Part shown: positions 1-7,765 of the stretch, piece by piece | Layout: each line of letters opens with the position of its first letter | How positions within the stretch are numbered: position 1 is the first letter of the stretch | Assembly (NCBI GenBank): GCA_963787195.1 | Contig: CAWBCI010000060.1 | Span: forward strand, 146,206 to 210,205 | Length of the DNA stretch: 64,000 bases | Source: CAWBCI01 sp963787195 | GTDB taxonomy: Bacteria > Bacteroidota > Bacteroidia > Bacteroidales > JAGOPY01 | Reading direction: 5' to 3' | The notes under the pieces: model-generated | What the model saw: only the letters and a program-made list of their open reading frames with translations | What the model was told of the DNA's origin: nothing | Databases searched by the model: none | Translations under genes and position numbers: made by a program

Positions 1-752
1 AATTTCAGCTTAACATCCAGAACAGCGGCCTGAATTGAATCAAGGCGTGAATTTACACCTACTTCATCATGGTAATAACGGACTGTCATTCCATGGTTCA
101 CAATCTGCCGGATCTTGGCAGCCAGTTCATCATTATTGGTGAAGATAGCTCCACCGTCGCCATAGCAGCCAAGGTTTTTGGAAGGAAAGAATGAAGTGCA
201 TCCCACATCACTCATAACTCCGGCTTTGGCTTTTCTTCCGTCATTAAAAGTATAATCCGCACCGATGGCCTGGCAGGCATCTTCAATGACATAAAGCTTA
301 TGTTCTTTGGCTATCTGCAGGATTTCATCCATATCGGCACATTGACCGAAAAGGTGAACGGGCACTATAGCTTTGGTTTTAGGCGTGATTGCCCGGCGGA
401 CCGCTTCCGGATCTATGTTGAAAGTATCAGGATCAACATCAACAAGGACTGGTGTAAGCTGCAACAAGGCTATGACTTCAACTGTTGCAACAAAGGTAAA
501 GGAAGTGGTGATCACCTCATCTCCCGGTTTCAGGCCAAGAGCCATCATCGAAACCTGCAAGGCATCTGTTCCGTTGGCGCATGGGATAACATGTTTTACC
601 CCCAGATATTCTTCCATATCTTTCTGAAAACGCTGAACTGCAGGCCCGTTAATAAAAGAGGTAGTTTCAATCACCTCCTGCACTGCTTTGTCAATCTCTC
701 CCTTGATCTTGTCATATTGTGACTTAAGATCAACCATCCGGATCTGTCGCAT
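1..752 (-). CDS. DegT/DnrJ/EryC1/StrS-family PLP aminotransferase (C-terminus cut by window edge)
   Basis: The reading frame starts at the ATG at 752 (protein begins MRQIRMVDLKSQYDKI) and stays open to the left edge, so about 250 N-terminal residues are present and the end is missing. The fold-type I aminotransferase pattern of the DegT/DnrJ family is clear: GTDALQVSMMAL, the acidic cofactor segment VIEDACQAIGA, and SFFPSKNLGCYGDGGA, whose lysine is the expected PLP Schiff-base residue. Family members transaminate nucleotide-linked keto-sugars for O-antigen, capsule or glycan synthesis; the exact sugar cannot be read from the sequence. It is divergently transcribed from the next gene, and the closely placed KDO transferase supports an envelope-polysaccharide role by context only. 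Family assignment is firm; substrate is unknown. Confidence 0.9.
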   Translation of the reverse strand, partial: MRQIRMVDLKSQYDKIKGEIDKAVQEVIETTSFINGPAVQRFQKDMEEYLGVKHVIPCANGTDALQVSMMALGLKPGDEVITTSFTFVATVEVIALLQLTPVLVDVDPDTFNIDPEAVRRAITPKTKAIVPVHLFGQCADMDEILQIAKEHKLYVIEDACQAIGADYTFNDGRKAKAGVMSDVGCTSFFPSKNLGCYGDGGAIFTNNDELAAKIRQIVNHGMTVRYYHDEVGVNSRLDSIQAAVLDVKLK

Positions 753-798
753 AAAAAATAAATTTGAAGTTATTTAATCAATTCATTAATCAATCGTG

Positions 799-806
799 CA
801 AAGGTA
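799..806 (-). promoter_or_regulatory. Bacteroidota -7 promoter box for the aminotransferase gene
   Basis: On the minus strand this reads TACCTTTG, an exact match to the Bacteroidota -7 consensus TAnnTTTG, about 47 bases upstream of the ATG at 752. It lies back to back with a second exact match on the plus strand at 841-848, giving a compact divergent promoter region. No -33 element was assigned. Confidence 0.5.
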
Positions 807-840
807 GATAATATCAATCTCCGGCCAAATATTAAATTAT

Positions 841-848
841 TATCTTTG
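841..848 (+). promoter_or_regulatory. Bacteroidota -7 promoter box for the beta-barrel-like gene
   Basis: TATCTTTG matches TAnnTTTG exactly and ends 13 bases before the ATG at 862, implying a very short leader. It faces the minus-strand box at 799-806. Confidence 0.5.
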
Positions 849-861
849 CGGCACATTCTAT

Positions 862-1629
862 ATGAAAAAACATATACTCATCCCGCTCATAGTCCTGCTT
901 CTGTTATTTCAATGGGGTCAGGCTTTTTCTCAAGGTTCAGTGAGGGATACCGTGGTTAGTATTCCCATGGTCTATGGCTTTTACGGTTACCAGCTACCGG
1001 GAGCTGATATGGCCAGTCGTTTCGGTACGAATTCGGTTGTGGGGCCCGGATTCATGCTTAAGAATGCCCACAACTGGATCATTGGGGCAGAATATGATTT
1101 CCTCTTCGGAAATAACGTAAAGAACACCAAAGAGATTTTCAAACACCTTTTAAATTCGGATGGTAATATCATAAACGGGGATGGCGTTCCGGGGGGCGTA
1201 GGCACCTTTGAAAGAGGGCATCTGTTCATGGCTAAATTCGGGAAACTGATCCCGGTGGCAAGTCCGAATCCGAATTCCGGTTTTTTTATGACACTAGGTA
1301 TTGGCTATATATACCATAAGATCCGGATTGAATTAGCGGATGAGAATGTTCCGCAGTTAAAAGGGGATTATAAACGGGGCTATGATCGCTTATCAGGTGG
1401 TTTTGCCATGAACGAAGCAATCGGATATATGCTCTTTGGAGATAGCCGGCTCTTCAACCTGCATATAGCCTTTGAATTTACACAGGCCTTCACCCATTCT
1501 TACCGGGACTTTAACTTCGATACGCGTTCATCTGATAAATCACAGCGGATCGACCTGCTTTTCGGTATGAGGTTTAGCTGGATGATCCCTTTCAGGAAAC
1601 GCCTGCCGCGTGAGTTCTATTATTATTAA
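862..1629 (+). CDS. Exported beta-barrel-like protein of unknown function
   Basis: The 255-residue product has a classical signal peptide (MKKHILIPLIVLLLLFQWGQ followed by AFSQG). The mature part is rich in alternating aromatic and polar residues with many glycines, and carries barrel-like strands such as GFFMTLGIGYIYHKIRI and LFNLHIAFEFTQAF, then RIDLLFGMRFSWMIPF and an aromatic terminus FYYY, which is typical of outer-membrane beta-barrels. I do not recognise a named family. A canonical -7 promoter sits just upstream, and waaA follows after 17 bases, so the two are probably co-transcribed. An outer-membrane location is inferred; function is unknown. Confidence 0.75.
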   Translation: MKKHILIPLIVLLLLFQWGQAFSQGSVRDTVVSIPMVYGFYGYQLPGADMASRFGTNSVVGPGFMLKNAHNWIIGAEYDFLFGNNVKNTKEIFKHLLNSDGNIINGDGVPGGVGTFERGHLFMAKFGKLIPVASPNPNSGFFMTLGIGYIYHKIRIELADENVPQLKGDYKRGYDRLSGGFAMNEAIGYMLFGDSRLFNLHIAFEFTQAFTHSYRDFNFDTRSSDKSQRIDLLFGMRFSWMIPFRKRLPREFYYY

Positions 1630-1646
1630 GCAACGACCTCCTGTTT

Positions 1647-2912
1647 ATGGCTCTTCTCTATAATATCATCATACATTTTTACTATTGGACAATCCGATTC
1701 GCATCGTTGTTCAACCCTAAAGCCCGTCTCTGGCTAAAGGGAAGAAGTGGACAAGAGCAAGGCCTTGAAAATCTGGCCCAAAATTTATCTTCCGACAGCA
1801 GGCTGGCATGGTTTCATTGCGCCTCCCTGGGGGAATTTGAACAGGGAAGGCCGGTTTTAGAAGCATTCCGCAAGGCTTATCCGGAATGGAAAATCCTGCT
1901 CACTTTTTTTTCTCCTTCGGGATATGAGGTTAGAAAGTATTATGAAGGTGCTGATTTTGTATTTTATCTGCCGCTTGACAGCCCCGCAGGGGTTGAAAAA
2001 TTTATAGATCAGTGCAAGCCCAGACTGGTATTCTTTATCAAGTATGAATTCTGGTTCAATTACCTGCAGAAGCTGAAACAAAGAGAAATCCCGGTATTCA
2101 TAATTTCAGCCAATTTCAGGGAAGGACAGCATTTTTTCAAATGGTACGGGGTGTGGGCCCGGAAACAACTCAGAAATATCTCCTGGTTTTTTGTCCAGGA
2201 TGAATCTTCAGTCAAGCTGCTCTCGAATATAGGAATTAATTCCGTGAGTGTAAGCGGCGATACCCGTTTCGACCGGGTAATTACTATTGCAGGACAATCA
2301 AAAGACTTTCCCATAATAGAAAGCTTCGCAGGGAGAGACCCGGTATTCCTGGCCGGCAGTAGCTGGCCCGCGGATGAACATATCCTACGTGAGCTGATTA
2401 TCAAGGAAGAAAAACATCTACGTTTCATCATAGCTCCTCATGAAGTACATGAAGAACATATTGCCGATCTGGAAAAAATCATGGCTCCCTATGGTCCAAT
2501 CCGCTACTCCATGGCTGATGAGGCGGATATGAAAGAATCCCGGGTGATGCTGATTGATGGAATAGGTTATCTTTCGCACCTATACAAATACGCCATGCTT
2601 GCATATATAGGCGGAGGTTTCGGATCAAGCATCCACAATATCCTGGAAGCCGCCACATTCGGAAAACCAATCATAATCGGACCAAAATACCATAAATTCA
2701 AGGAAGCACGCGATCTTGTCCGTTTGGGAGGTGCTTTTGTTATCCATAACGGTGATGAACTTATCAGTATCACCCGGAAATTAATGGATGATCCGGACTT
2801 ATACCGGAAAGCTGCTGCGATTTGCAGCAATTATGTCCAGGAAAAAAAAGGCGCTACCGGAATTATCCTGAATGGAATACAGAATATTGCCCCACAGGTT
2901 TTCAGGAAATAA
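1647..2912 (+). CDS. waaA: 3-deoxy-D-manno-octulosonic acid (KDO) transferase
   Basis: This GT30 glycosyltransferase (421 residues, usual family size) attaches KDO to lipid A precursor at the cytoplasmic face of the inner membrane. A hydrophobic N-terminal anchor (IIIHFYYWTIRFASLF) is followed by the N-domain with CASLGEFEQGRPVLEAF, where the glutamate after SLG corresponds to the catalytic acid of the family. The C-terminal GT-B half contains YIGGGFGSSIHNILEAATFG and KPIIIGPKYHKFKEA, the donor-binding region. The start is supported by the membrane anchor and by the 17-base gap to the upstream gene. It indicates a lipopolysaccharide-type outer membrane. The identification is firm. Confidence 0.96.
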   Translation: MALLYNIIIHFYYWTIRFASLFNPKARLWLKGRSGQEQGLENLAQNLSSDSRLAWFHCASLGEFEQGRPVLEAFRKAYPEWKILLTFFSPSGYEVRKYYEGADFVFYLPLDSPAGVEKFIDQCKPRLVFFIKYEFWFNYLQKLKQREIPVFIISANFREGQHFFKWYGVWARKQLRNISWFFVQDESSVKLLSNIGINSVSVSGDTRFDRVITIAGQSKDFPIIESFAGRDPVFLAGSSWPADEHILRELIIKEEKHLRFIIAPHEVHEEHIADLEKIMAPYGPIRYSMADEADMKESRVMLIDGIGYLSHLYKYAMLAYIGGGFGSSIHNILEAATFGKPIIIGPKYHKFKEARDLVRLGGAFVIHNGDELISITRKLMDDPDLYRKAAAICSNYVQEKKGATGIILNGIQNIAPQVFRK

Positions 2913-2957
2913 TTTTCTGAAAATAATCACGGGAATGAACCCCGGATATTGAAAAGC

Positions 2958-3797
2958 CTATTTCTTAATAAGTTCTTCGCTGACATCCCAGAGTTTCTTC
3001 GCAATCTCTTTATCGTAGGATATAGAAGAGGATGCCACAGGTTTTTTATTCTTGAAATACTTACCCGTTATGGAACCTGCTTCTTCTGACGAAGCCAGAT
3101 AAATTGAAGTCTGAGCTCCTTTCCCGGGACTGATCATAAAGGGTCGGGCCAGGGAGAAAAGAAAACCAAGGCCGCCTTTAAAATCGCTTCCGAAACCAGT
3201 CCTCACTACACCGGGATGAACTGCATTTACTGCTATTCCCGAAGTTTCCAGCCGGGAAGCAAGTTCATAAGTGAAGTAAAGGTTTGCCAGTTTGGCATTT
3301 GAATAGGCCTTGAAAGAGCTGTATTTTCCTTTTTCCTGCATCAGATCGTCAAAATCCAACTTGCCACTCCGGTGAGCCTCGGAACTCAGGTTAATGATAC
3401 GTCCGCCGGGTGTATTTTTAATAATATCCAGCAAATTTTTTGTAAGCTGAAAATGCCCGAGGTGGTTCATCGCGAAGGTCATTTCATAAGCCTGGGCGCT
3501 TAAATTCTTATTAGCAAATATGCCCCCCGCGTTGTTGATCAGTACATCTACGCGTTCGAATTTCTGTAAAACCTCCGAGGCTGCATCCCTAACCTTTTTC
3601 AGGTCAGCCAGATCACAATTTACTATGCTGATTTTAGCGGAGCCCGTTGATGCCATTAATTCTTTTTTTACAGCTTCTGCTTTTTCCATATTGCGGACCA
3701 GCATTACTACCCCGGCATCCATATTAAGCAAGGCTCTGGCTGTTTCCTTCCCCACTCCTGAAGTCGCTCCTGTAATCAGGACTATCTTATTTTTCAT
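2958..3797 (-). CDS. Short-chain dehydrogenase/reductase (retinol dehydrogenase-like)
   Basis: The product is a 279-residue classical SDR. The Rossmann nucleotide loop is TGATSGVGKETA near the start, NNAGG occurs around residue 90, the catalytic serine is in INLSSEAH, and the YxxxK pair is in AYSNAKLANLY. The sequence resembles the retinol-dehydrogenase/WW-oxidoreductase branch (HPGVVRTG after the active site), so NADP(H) is the likely cofactor, but the substrate is unknown. It is convergent with waaA, with only 45 bases between the stops. No signal peptide; cytoplasmic. Assignment to the superfamily is certain, subfamily less so. Confidence 0.9.
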   Translation of the reverse strand: MKNKIVLITGATSGVGKETARALLNMDAGVVMLVRNMEKAEAVKKELMASTGSAKISIVNCDLADLKKVRDAASEVLQKFERVDVLINNAGGIFANKNLSAQAYEMTFAMNHLGHFQLTKNLLDIIKNTPGGRIINLSSEAHRSGKLDFDDLMQEKGKYSSFKAYSNAKLANLYFTYELASRLETSGIAVNAVHPGVVRTGFGSDFKGGLGFLFSLARPFMISPGKGAQTSIYLASSEEAGSITGKYFKNKKPVASSSISYDKEIAKKLWDVSEELIKK

Positions 3798-4202
3798 CTT
3801 TCTTCAAATAATTCTTTAATAACTTGAATAATAATCCGCATTCATAATTTCCTTTATATCAAACTAAAAAGAATTAAAAAAGTTCAATCTCCGGGAAAAC
3901 AATAATTTCGAAAAATCAGGGGGATAAATTTTAGCTCCAAAAGAATCAGGCTTCAGGATAAGAATTTTATTCAGCTTAAAGCTGAAATCTAAAGTAAATG
4001 GTAGCTTTTGCCAACATTAATTCTCCTATGAGAAATATACGGGCACAACTAAAAATAACGGTACGGGGGATTAAATGCTTGGTTCTAATTTTGGGGTCAA
4101 TGTAAGGAGCAGCGGCAAAAGTAGTTAAATTTATCAATTCTACAACATATTTATAGAAAAATATTATCTAATTTGCACATAAGAATACTAAAAACTAAAT
4201 TA
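3798..4202. other. Intergenic region between divergent genes, no gene recognised
   Basis: About 400 AT-rich bases between the divergent SDR and GH47 genes. No convincing ORF, tRNA or strong hairpin was seen. The segment just before 4203 contains TAATTTGC, which falls short of a full -7 box. Confidence 0.5.
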
Positions 4203-5576
4203 ATGATTAACAAAACTCTACAATTAATTGCAGCGACAATTTTTATTCTTCTCAGCGGATGCAGCGGACCTCAGCAAGAAAAAGAGGATACTGAGGGACA
4301 ATTAGCAGCGCAGGTAAAATCAGAATTTCAAAGAAGCTGGCAGGCATATAAGACCTATGCCTGGGGACATGATGTACTTTTACCGATATCGAAAGGCTAT
4401 TCCGACTGGTATGAAAAAAGCCTGCACATCTCCCCCATCGACGCTTATAGCACTATGAAAGTAATGGGCCTGGACACGGAAGCGGAAGAAGTCAGGCAGT
4501 ACGTGGTGGATTCTATTAATTTCGACAAGAATATCTTCGTCAAGACTTTCGAAGTAAATATCCGGATACTGGGTGGATTACTTTCGATGTATGGATATAC
4601 TCATGATGAGAAAGTTTTGGCCCTGGCAGAAGACTTCGGGAGGAGGATGCTGCCGGCTTTCAACTCCCCAACAGGAATTCCTTATTATTGGGTCAACCTG
4701 CAAAGCGGGGAAACCAAAGGGAATATAGTGAATGTAGCAGAGGGAGGGTCCTGCCTGCTGGAAATGGGCGTCCTAAGTCACTTTACCAAAGATCCGGTAT
4801 ATTATGAAGCCGCCAAATCAGCTTCAAAAGCCATCTTCAGTCGCCGTTCTGATATTGGTTTAATAGGTACGGAAATAGACGTGGAAAGCGGAAAGTGGAC
4901 CGATGAAAACAGCCACGTTGGTTGTTGCATCGACAGTTATTATGAATACCTGTATAAGAGCTGGTTGTTATTAAAAGATCCGGAAATAAAACAAATCTGG
5001 GATGAGAGTATCGCGGCTGTGAACAAATATGTTGCCGATGATTCAGATTCGCTATTCTGGTATGGACAGGTGAATATGCAAACGGGTGAGAAAATTAATT
5101 CAGTTGTGACTTTATACGATGCCTATTTCCCGGCTTTATTAGCTTTATCCGGAGATCTTCCCAGGGCTGAAAAACTCCAGGCTTCCTGGGATTGGCTTTG
5201 GAGCCGTAATTCTCTGGAACCTATGGTTTATGATTATGGGAAACATGAGATACTGAACGCATCCTATGACCTGAATCCTGAGATTATGGAATCGGCTTAT
5301 TATCTCTATCATTTTACCAAAAATGAAAAATACAGGGATATGGCAGAGAGATATTATTCAGATTTACTGGCTTATTGCCGGAATGATGTTGCATTCACAT
5401 CCATTAAAGATGTTGTGACTAAGGAGAAAAAGGATTATATGCCCACCTTTTTCCTGGCTGAAACCCTGAAATATCTCTATCTGACCTTTTCTCCGGAAGA
5501 CACTTTCAAATTCGATGATTATGTATTCAGCACTGAAGCACATCCATTTAAAAAAAGTCAGTTCAGCAAAGAATGA
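4203..5576 (+). CDS. GH47-like alpha-1,2-mannosidase lipoprotein
   Basis: The protein resembles family GH47 (class I alpha-mannosidases, (alpha/alpha)7 barrel, calcium dependent). Supporting motifs are FEVNIRILGGLLSMYGY, DSYYEYLYKSWLL, and the C-terminal YVFSTEAHPF, which matches the GH47 segment whose threonine (TEAHP) binds calcium. I take the ATG at 4203 as the start because it gives a good lipoprotein signal (MINKTLQLIAATIFILLSGC), 457 residues; an ATG 30 bases upstream is in frame but leaves an unhelpful hydrophilic extension. The lipobox LSGC predicts an envelope lipoprotein that trims mannose-containing glycans. GH47 is mostly eukaryotic but is known in some bacteria. The gene stands alone. 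Confidence 0.82.
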   Translation: MINKTLQLIAATIFILLSGCSGPQQEKEDTEGQLAAQVKSEFQRSWQAYKTYAWGHDVLLPISKGYSDWYEKSLHISPIDAYSTMKVMGLDTEAEEVRQYVVDSINFDKNIFVKTFEVNIRILGGLLSMYGYTHDEKVLALAEDFGRRMLPAFNSPTGIPYYWVNLQSGETKGNIVNVAEGGSCLLEMGVLSHFTKDPVYYEAAKSASKAIFSRRSDIGLIGTEIDVESGKWTDENSHVGCCIDSYYEYLYKSWLLLKDPEIKQIWDESIAAVNKYVADDSDSLFWYGQVNMQTGEKINSVVTLYDAYFPALLALSGDLPRAEKLQASWDWLWSRNSLEPMVYDYGKHEILNASYDLNPEIMESAYYLYHFTKNEKYRDMAERYYSDLLAYCRNDVAFTSIKDVVTKEKKDYMPTFFLAETLKYLYLTFSPEDTFKFDDYVFSTEAHPFKKSQFSKE

Positions 5577-5652
5577 ACGATGTTTAATTCAGCAGCTTTA
5601 CATGACTGCCAAATTAATATCAGGTCAGGTGGACATTATAATTTAAAAGCAG

Positions 5653-5660
5653 TATTTTTG
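5653..5660 (+). promoter_or_regulatory. Bacteroidota -7 promoter box
   Basis: TATTTTTG, an exact TAnnTTTG match, lies 47 bases before the ATG at 5708. Confidence 0.4.
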
Positions 5661-5707
5661 GAAGAGAGGATTTAATTTCCATTTATTTCCTCCTTAATTT
5701 TTCATAA

Positions 5708-6091
5708 ATGGAAAGAAAAAAGTTGATAAGAAAAGAAAGGCTGAGAGATGCTTCGGATATACTGAACTCCATTGTATTTCTGGCGGGGGCTTATGATTTC
5801 TGGGATCAGAATAAAATATGGATGGCGGTAATCCTTTTCTTTGCCGGAATGATCAACTTAACTATTACCGAGATATTTAAAACGAACCGGATAAAGGTAA
5901 AACTGGTCATGATGGCTGCCAATTGCCTCATTGCCGGCTTTATTGCCTATAATTACCTGCAAGAGGGTAAATATTATATACAATATGCCTGGATGATTGT
6001 GGCTCTGATTTATTTAGTGTTTACTATACGTTTATTAATGAAGCATAGTAAGATGGAAGAGGAATTATCAAAGCCACCATCAGAATCTTAA
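5708..6091 (+). CDS. Small integral membrane protein, unknown function
   Basis: The 127-residue product has a basic N-terminus (MERKKLIRKERLRD) and about four hydrophobic segments, including IWMAVILFFAGMINLTI, LVMMAANCLIAGFIAYNYL and YAWMIVALIYLVFTI. I recognise no family. A good -7 promoter box precedes it and the next small gene follows after 53 bases, so the three genes to 7250 may form one unit. The N-in topology is inferred from the positive charges. Confidence 0.65.
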   Translation: MERKKLIRKERLRDASDILNSIVFLAGAYDFWDQNKIWMAVILFFAGMINLTITEIFKTNRIKVKLVMMAANCLIAGFIAYNYLQEGKYYIQYAWMIVALIYLVFTIRLLMKHSKMEEELSKPPSES

Positions 6092-6144
6092 GCAGTAACC
6101 GATGCAAATTATTTAATAAAGCATCCTCCTTACAAATTAAAAAT

Positions 6145-6453
6145 ATGGTACCAATGATCATCCCTGCAATTTCCGCCAAACACCGGATCATCCGGCATTT
6201 TCAAGACAATAAAGCCACTTCAGCTGAAAAAGCCAGAAGTATTAAGGATTTAAAGATACGCAGGAACCTTATATTCAGAAGACTCATCAGGGAAGGGATC
6301 GTAAAATCAACTCAGGACGATAAATACTACCTTGACTTGAAGGCTTTCGAATCAGTGTCGGCTCAAAAACGAAGGTTTGTGATATTCCTGCTTTTTATAA
6401 TGCTGATAGCCTTCCTAATCATCTTCCTTTATTCTTATTATTCATCAAAATAA
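6145..6453 (+). CDS. Small protein with winged-helix-like N-terminus and C-terminal membrane anchor
   Basis: This 102-residue product has a basic, helical N-terminal region that reads like a small winged helix (KATSAEKARSIKDLKIRRN, then LIREGIVKSTQDDKYYLD as a possible wing) followed by one strong transmembrane segment (FVIFLLFIMLIAFLIIFLY) at the C-terminus. The DNA-binding interpretation is only inferred from the pattern of helix, turn and basic residues. The reading frame and its position between two genes on the same strand support it as real. Function unknown. Confidence 0.6.
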   Translation: MVPMIIPAISAKHRIIRHFQDNKATSAEKARSIKDLKIRRNLIFRRLIREGIVKSTQDDKYYLDLKAFESVSAQKRRFVIFLLFIMLIAFLIIFLYSYYSSK

Positions 6454-6506
6454 AAAAATAAACGGCTGAAAAACAGAATTTCAGCCCGGCTCCCAATAAA
6501 ACCATT

Positions 6507-7250
6507 ATGGAAAAAGACTTAAAATTTGCAGTACTGGTAGATGCGGACAATATACCCTATTCCCGGGTGCATGATATATTGCAGGAAATAGCGAAATACG
6601 GTACTCCGACATTTAAACGAATCTATGGCGACTGGACGAATCCCCACCTGAAAGGCTGGAAAACGGTATTGCTTGAAAATGCGTTTACTCCCGTGCAGCA
6701 ATATGGCTATACAACCGGGAAAAATTCAACCGATTCGGCCATGATCATTGATGCCATGGATATACTTTATTCGGGAAAGGTGGACGGGTTCTGCATAGTC
6801 TCAAGCGATAGTGACTTCACGCGCCTGGCTATCCGTCTGAGGGAAACCGGGATGTATGTTATCGGGATGGGAGAAAAGAAAACTCCCAATCCTTTCATTG
6901 CGGCCTGCGACAAGTTCATTTACCTGGAAATCATTTCCCCGGATGAAGAAGTGCCTGAGACTAAAACTTCTGCAGAAAAGAAAGTAAAAAAAGAGACTAT
7001 TTCAAAAGTTGACAAACAGCTTATCAAGTTGATATCCTCATCTATCACCGATCTGGCGGATGACTCCGGATGGGCTTTCCTGGGAGAAGTCGGGAACCTG
7101 CTATTGAAAAAGCAGCCTAATTTTGATCCCCGCAATTATGGATTTCTGAAACTTACCCCCATGATCAAATCATTGGACCGCTTTGAAATTGATGTCAGGG
7201 AAACTGAAAAATCGAATATCAAACTGGTTTTCATCAGGAATAAAAATTAA
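6507..7250 (+). CDS. NYN-domain (LabA-like) protein with C-terminal OST-HTH/LOTUS domain
   Basis: Residues 1-140 form a NYN domain, a PIN-like nuclease fold. The conserved acidic positions are visible in VLVDADNIPYS, NSTDSAMIIDAMDILYSG and CIVSSDSDFTRLAIRLRE. After a lysine-rich linker (EKKVKKETISKV), residues 160-245 match the OST-HTH/LOTUS type (DDSGWAFLGEVGNLLLKKQP, then NYGFLKLTPMIKSL), a predicted RNA-binding winged helix. Proteins of this build (247 residues) are thought to act on RNA; the exact substrate is unknown. Cytoplasmic. It follows the small membrane-protein genes at 53 bases. The domain assignment is firm. Confidence 0.9.
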   Translation: MEKDLKFAVLVDADNIPYSRVHDILQEIAKYGTPTFKRIYGDWTNPHLKGWKTVLLENAFTPVQQYGYTTGKNSTDSAMIIDAMDILYSGKVDGFCIVSSDSDFTRLAIRLRETGMYVIGMGEKKTPNPFIAACDKFIYLEIISPDEEVPETKTSAEKKVKKETISKVDKQLIKLISSSITDLADDSGWAFLGEVGNLLLKKQPNFDPRNYGFLKLTPMIKSLDRFEIDVRETEKSNIKLVFIRNKN

Positions 7251-7484
7251 AGCTCAGGATTTAGTCATCATTTCTGTCCCCTCAATGGCTTTTTAATTTT
7301 CAGGTTTCTTTAATCTGGAATAAAACTACTTGCCTGGATGTATGCGTCCGAAGGAATCCCAGTGATAGCCATGACCACATTTGAAGCTCTTATCAGGGAA
7401 ATTAAACCGCTCAGCAAGCTTAAATCTAATGTGTATTCAAGGCAGGTTCTTTATCCCATTTTATTTTAACAAAATATATGGATA
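7251..7484. other. Intergenic region with a short peptide-like open frame on minus
   Basis: No complete gene is seen. On the minus strand, roughly 7438 down to 7328, one frame reads as a plausible peptide (KLAERFNFPDKSFKCG, then HGYHWDSFGRIHPGK and a stop) but has no usable start codon and is bounded by a stop upstream. It may be a gene remnant. Confidence 0.3.
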
Positions 7485-7570
7485 AATGAACTACCCCGCG
7501 GCAAGCAGCGGGGTATCTTAAGGAAATATCTATTATTCCTCTCAAGAGACGGGGAATTTAGTCCCATCAA
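7485..7570 (+). repeat. Multi-hairpin dispersed repeat, copy A (truncated)
   Basis: This copy has the first three blocks of the repeat: a strong palindrome (TACCCCGC, loop, GCGGGGTA), the CTCTT/AAGAG-type hairpin and the GGGGAATTTAGTCCC block. It stops after the last block, lacking the TCCCGAA hairpin and the terminal A/T-rich hairpin found in copies B and D. It lies about 235 bases downstream of the NYN gene and in the same orientation as that gene. Confidence 0.85.
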
Positions 7571-7765
7571 AAAATCATCTACCTGAAAATTAACACAAAA
7601 GTAAAAATCATATTTACAAATTATTCTTTAAATTAGTCTCCGCATGAACTAATCCGAAAGGCATACCTTTTCCGGGTAAAAATATTAGTAAAATTTTTGG
7701 CCCCGGAACACATATTCTTAAATATTTACAGAGATTTTAATAGTAGAATAACGAATTCAAATCCT

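Noticed and set aside
300..722. Open frames of 140 and 84 codons on plus at the left edge
   Set aside because: They lie antisense to the strongly supported DegT-family aminotransferase and show no recognisable domain.
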